This document shows, one piece after another, positions 1-5,019 of a stretch of DNA of 5,019 bases. A program made the position numbers and the translations under genes. Below the pieces are notes generated by a model. That model did not search any database, was not told where the DNA came from, and was given only the letters and a program-made list of their open reading frames with translations. Location: the NCBI GenBank assembly GCA_016937035.1, contig JAFGWS010000060.1, forward strand, positions 1-5,019, written 5' to 3'. Origin of the DNA: Pontiellaceae bacterium (GTDB lineage: Bacteria; Verrucomicrobiota; Kiritimatiellia; Kiritimatiellales; Pontiellaceae). Position 1 is the first letter of the stretch. The number at the start of each line of letters is the position of its first letter.

Positions 1-985
<985 letters not shown>

Positions 986-1007
986 GCTCAGTTCCAAACC
1001 AAGCTTC

Positions 1008-1038
1008 AAAAAGCGTCCCGTTCGCGGGGCGCTTTTTT
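1008..1038 (+). terminator. Rho-independent terminator of gap, possibly bidirectional
   Basis: A 10-bp stem pairs 1011-1020 (AAGCGTCCCG) with 1025-1034 (CGGGGCGCTT), with one G-T wobble and a TTCG tetraloop at 1021-1024. The 3' arm runs straight into a T tract (1033-1038). The A run before the 5' arm (1008-1010) can pair with the T tract and would itself give a U tract for transcripts from the other strand, so the element could work in both directions. It begins 22 bases after the gap stop codon and probably prevents readthrough into recQ. Confidence 0.92.
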
Positions 1039-1076
1039 GTTTATATACATTTCTGTTCAAGCCCCTGTTATGTATT

Positions 1077-1103
1077 GGAGGGGATTTATTGAGTAAACAG
1101 TGA
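1077..1103 (+). other. Orphan Shine-Dalgarno with a four-codon mini-ORF
   Basis: GGAGGGG at 1077-1083 is the strongest ribosome-binding sequence in the window, yet no real gene follows it. A TTG codon 5-7 bases downstream (1089-1091) opens a reading frame of only four codons, M-S-K-Q, which ends at TGA 1101-1103. An ATG at 1070 opens another short frame (M-Y-W-R-G-F-I-E, stop at 1094-1096) across the same stretch. It could be a leader peptide of recQ, the surviving start of a lost gene, or chance. No function can be assigned. Confidence 0.2.
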
Positions 1104-1105
1104 GT

Positions 1106-1131
1106 TTGTTCTTTTGTTTCTTTGAGAACAA
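1106..1131 (+). promoter_or_regulatory. Inverted repeat upstream of recQ, possible operator or leader hairpin
   Basis: TTGTTCT at 1106-1112 is mirrored exactly by AGAACAA at 1125-1131, with a 12-base pyrimidine-rich spacer. In RNA the stem could be lengthened by G-U pairs on both sides. It ends 50 bases before the recQ start. The GTTC/GAAC half-sites recall repressor operators, but their order and spacing do not match the LexA boxes I know (CTG-N10-CAG or GAAC-N4-GTTC). No convincing -35/-10 pair was found nearby; TATACC at 1133-1138 has no well-spaced partner. Its role is open. Confidence 0.3.
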
Positions 1132-1169
1132 GTATACCGTGTACTTCGTTAATTAGAGATGAGCATAAT

Positions 1170-1174
1170 GAGGT
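1170..1174 (+). promoter_or_regulatory. Ribosome binding site that sets the recQ start
   Basis: GAGGT lies 7 bases before the ATG at 1182 and matches the anti-Shine-Dalgarno core. The reading frame stays open upstream to a TTG at 1122, but that codon has no ribosome binding site, and the extra 20 residues (starting M-R-T-S-I-P) have no counterpart in RecQ proteins. The site therefore decides for 1182. Confidence 0.75.
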
Positions 1175-1181
1175 TGTTGCT

Positions 1182-3309
<2,128 letters not shown>

Positions 3310-3332
<23 letters not shown>

Positions 3333-3670
3333 TCACGCCGACAAGGCATCTTAATGAGCCGGCGTGTTTAAAGAGTTTGCTGACGCGCACAGGGATCACT
3401 TCAATATTTTGCTCCGCAAAGATCAGCAGCACGCTGGTCGATTTCCGGTACGCCGCAGGTCGGCATGAATAGGCGGAGAACACCATTGCGCTCTTCAACG
3501 ATGGAATTGTTGTAGGTCGCATATACGCGGGGCAACGTGGTCAGGATCATGGGCACGCGGACGATTTCGATATGCTGGTCGTGCAGAAGTTGGATTGCGT
3601 TGCGGAACGGCTGATAGCATGCCATGTCCGTCTCCACCACAGCTCCACCGATTCTGCCGTTGAGACCCTT
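3310..3670 (-). pseudogene. Frameshifted C-terminal remnant of a guanidino-modifying enzyme (agmatine/arginine deiminase-like)
   Basis: Two minus-strand frames join into one protein-like stretch of about 118 residues. The first, about 3670-3401, carries GRIGGAVVETDMACYQPFR, then RVPM, ATYNNSIVE and FMPTCGVPEIDQRAA, and stops soon after the break. The second takes over at about 3420 with AEQNIEVIPVRVSKLFKHAG and then SLRCLVGVIRR, ending at 3310-3312. The order (Y-x-N strand, P-x-x-G-x-P loop, D-x-x-A helix, then G-S-L-R-C near the C-terminus) matches the end of agmatine deiminase and related amidinotransferase-fold enzymes, where that last Cys is the nucleophile. The frames differ by one inserted or two deleted bases near 3420-3421. 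The N-terminal two thirds with the other catalytic residues is absent, because plsC sits immediately upstream. It overlaps the recQ 3' end by 23 bases, antisense. The family call comes from remembered motifs and is moderately sure; the pseudogene status is more secure. Confidence 0.6.
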
Positions 3671-3672
3671 TT

Positions 3673-4323
3673 TTATTGGTCGCGGAGGTCAGCGATCCGC
3701 TGCATAATGAGCGCCGAATGTTTTTCGTAAGCATCGCGTCCGCTGCCCAATACCTGGAATTCTTCCTGCGTAATCGGTTTCCCGTAGGTTATGGTCAGAC
3801 CCACCGGTTTGTCGAGTTTAGCGCCTTTAGGGAATGCGCGGAAGCTGCCGTCGATATACGCCGGAACCACCGTGCATCCGGATTTTTCGACAATAAATCC
3901 AACGCCGGCCTTGGCCTCCTGCATCTCGCCATCTTCCGTACGTGTACCCTCGGGGAACATGGAAACCACTTTACCTTCTTTCAGCGCTTTAATCATGAGC
4001 TTCATGGCCCGCATATCGCCCGTTCCGCGCGCCACAGGAATCGTGCCTACGGAATCCATCCACCAGGAAACCAGCTTGGATTTCCAGAGCGTATCGCGCG
4101 CCATAAAGTGCACCGGGCGTCCGCGATAGCCCACACCGATGGCCATAGGATCCAAGTAGCTCGCATGGTTTGAAGCAATCATTATCCCGCCGCGATTCGG
4201 TACATTTTCTGCACCGCGAACCTTCAGCCGGTGCCACAGCAGCAGATAAAGTTTGAGTATGCGCGTCGACAGCTGATAAATCCGCATATCGGCCATGACT
4301 TCGTGTTTTACCGAATCAATCAT
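3673..4323 (-). CDS. plsC: 1-acyl-sn-glycerol-3-phosphate acyltransferase
   Basis: The enzyme adds the second acyl chain to lysophosphatidic acid, giving phosphatidic acid, at the inner face of the cytoplasmic membrane. The 216-residue protein shows all family blocks: NHASYLD (52-58) with the catalytic H-x4-D pair His53/Asp58, GTIPVARG (93-100) with Arg99, FPEGTR (123-128) for glycerol-phosphate binding, and VPAYI (153-157). A mildly hydrophobic helix at 22-30 (ILKLYLLLW) may touch the membrane, but there is no signal peptide or clear transmembrane segment, as in other short PlsC proteins. The start at 4323 has an AAGGAG ribosome binding site that overlaps the end of cmk. ATG codons at residues 10 and 13 are alternatives but lack that support. 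It lies 5 bases behind cmk, a pairing known from other bacteria. No terminator follows; the deiminase-like remnant begins within a few bases of the stop codon. The acyl-acceptor specificity is inferred from the family. Confidence 0.93.
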   Translation of the reverse strand: MIDSVKHEVMADMRIYQLSTRILKLYLLLWHRLKVRGAENVPNRGGIMIASNHASYLDPMAIGVGYRGRPVHFMARDTLWKSKLVSWWMDSVGTIPVARGTGDMRAMKLMIKALKEGKVVSMFPEGTRTEDGEMQEAKAGVGFIVEKSGCTVVPAYIDGSFRAFPKGAKLDKPVGLTITYGKPITQEEFQVLGSGRDAYEKHSALIMQRIADLRDQ

Positions 4324-4328
4324 ATCGT

Positions 4329-4988
4329 TTACTCCTTCACCGCATCAACCACCGTGCGGATAACCTCTTCCAAGGTCATCGATGTGCTGTCGATCACCTG
4401 AGCGCCCGAAGCCACCACCAGCGGATCTGTCTTTCGGGTCGAATCAATTTTATCGCGCTGTTGGAGGCTCCTCAGCACTTCGTCCGCCTTCTCATCTTCT
4501 CCCGCCGCCACCAATTCGCGATAGCGGCGCATCGCCCTCTCTTTCGGGTCGGCATCGAGATAAAATTTATACGGCGAATCGGGAAAAACCACCGTTCCAA
4601 TATCGCGCCCCTCCATGACCAGCGATCCAAATCCGGCGAGTGACCGCAGGCATTCCACCACGAATTTTCGTACCTCCGGAACCGCTGCCACGAAAGCGAC
4701 CGACTCACGAACATCTTTCTCGCGCAGCTCCTGTACCGGGACGTCGCCGTCGATCGAAAAAACCGTTGCGCCGTCCTGCACAAAGAAATCCCATGCGGCA
4801 CCATACATACATTCCAGTACGGCGGCGGCATCTTGTACATCCACGCCCTTGCGCAGCGCCTGCCAGGTCACGCCGCGGTAGAGTGAGCCGGAATCCGAAT
4901 AGAGATACCCCAGCTCCTTCGCCACGCCCTTTGAAACCGACGATTTTCCCGAGGCCGAAGGCCCATCAATTGCAATTGTTTTCCCCAT
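4329..4988 (-). CDS. cmk: Cytidylate kinase (CMP/dCMP kinase)
   Basis: This cytosolic kinase phosphorylates CMP and dCMP with ATP, recycling cytidine nucleotides released by RNA turnover and phospholipid synthesis. From the start chosen here the protein has 219 residues, close to the family's usual 220-230. The P-loop is GPSASGKSS (9-17, Lys15). SDSGSLYRG (31-39) is the nucleotide-monophosphate site, EGRDIGTVVFP (126-136) is the family signature, and RDKIDSTRKTDPL (178-190) is the lid region; the usual APL ending of that block reads DPL here. The start at 4988 is preferred over the ATG at 5000 because GGAG lies 6 bases before 4988, nothing comparable precedes 5000, and family members begin only a few residues before the P-loop strand (here GKTIAIDGP). 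The stop codon is 5 bases before plsC. The promoter or any upstream operon gene lies outside the window. Confidence 0.95.
   Translation of the reverse strand: MGKTIAIDGPSASGKSSVSKGVAKELGYLYSDSGSLYRGVTWQALRKGVDVQDAAAVLECMYGAAWDFFVQDGATVFSIDGDVPVQELREKDVRESVAFVAAVPEVRKFVVECLRSLAGFGSLVMEGRDIGTVVFPDSPYKFYLDADPKERAMRRYRELVAAGEDEKADEVLRSLQQRDKIDSTRKTDPLVVASGAQVIDSTSMTLEEVIRTVVDAVKE
4332..4337 (-). promoter_or_regulatory. plsC ribosome binding site inside the end of cmk
   Basis: AAGGAG forms the last two sense codons of cmk (Lys-Glu), followed directly by its TAA stop, and lies 8 bases before the plsC ATG. Ribosomes finishing cmk would be placed on the plsC start, which points to one transcript and translational coupling. 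Confidence 0.75.
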
Positions 4989-4994
4989 CACGCT

Positions 4995-4998
4995 CTCC
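4995..4998 (-). promoter_or_regulatory. Ribosome binding site that decides the cmk start
   Basis: GGAG lies 6 bases upstream of the ATG at 4988. It overlaps the first ATG at 5000, which has only a T-rich stretch (TGATTTTTGA) before it and no purine-rich site. The second ATG is therefore the likely start. Confidence 0.65.
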
Positions 4999-5019
4999 AT
5001 TCAAAAATCAATACACGTC

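Noticed and set aside
1042..1047. TATATA as a -10 promoter element for recQ
   Set aside because: A -35 element at normal spacing would fall inside the terminator stem, and nothing similar to TTGACA is there.
1122..1181. Possible 20-residue N-terminal extension of RecQ from TTG 1122
   Set aside because: There is no ribosome binding site before it, the inverted repeat overlaps it, and RecQ proteins begin close to the FGF-x-x-FRP motif as they would from 1182.
3334..3366. CACGCCG/CGGCGTG hairpin as the recQ terminator
   Set aside because: The stem is only 7 bp with a 19-base loop and no T run follows, so it is too weak to call.
3495..3734. Third minus-strand frame across the plsC end and the remnant
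   Set aside because: Its translation is rich in Arg, Ser and Pro with no family features, while the frame beside it gives the deiminase-like sequence.
3676..4173. Open frame of 165 codons on the plus strand opposite plsC
   Set aside because: The minus-strand frame carries every PlsC motif; this one has none and no ribosome binding site, so it is a shadow.

Overview
The window is a piece of an ordinary bacterial chromosome with four housekeeping genes and one decayed gene remnant. The two units converge. On the plus strand are gap (class I glyceraldehyde-3-phosphate dehydrogenase, 5' end cut off by the window edge) and recQ (long-form RecQ helicase). On the minus strand, reading leftward from the right edge, are cmk (cytidylate kinase), plsC (1-acyl-glycerol-3-phosphate acyltransferase) and, directly behind plsC, a frameshifted 3' fragment that resembles the C-terminus of an agmatine/arginine-deiminase-type (guanidino-modifying) enzyme. 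No tRNA, rRNA, CRISPR array, insertion sequence, attachment site or phage gene was seen.

Layout. 1-985: gap. 1008-1038: strong intrinsic terminator. 1039-1181: leader of recQ, holding an orphan Shine-Dalgarno with a four-codon mini-ORF, a 7-bp inverted repeat, and a good ribosome binding site that fixes the recQ start at 1182. 1182-3332: recQ. 3310-3670: gene remnant on the minus strand, overlapping the last codons of recQ tail to tail. 3673-4323: plsC. 4329-4988: cmk. The last 31 bases are the upstream region of cmk.

Organism. Every gene is bacterial. The moderate GC content, Shine-Dalgarno-led genes, the cmk-plsC pairing, a RecQ with an extra C-terminal helix-turn-helix domain and a GapA of the enterobacterial/eukaryotic type do not fix a phylum. 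A member of the Bacteroidetes or the PVC group (for example Kiritimatiellota or Verrucomicrobia) would fit, but that is a guess and not something the sequence proves.

How the genes relate. cmk and plsC form a tight translationally linked pair (CMP/dCMP phosphorylation, which feeds CTP and CDP-diacylglycerol supply, and phosphatidic acid synthesis), so a shared link to phospholipid synthesis is plausible. gap (glycolysis) is insulated from recQ (DNA repair) by its terminator. The gene remnant between recQ and plsC is the only real sign of genome change here. No convincing new biological system was found.
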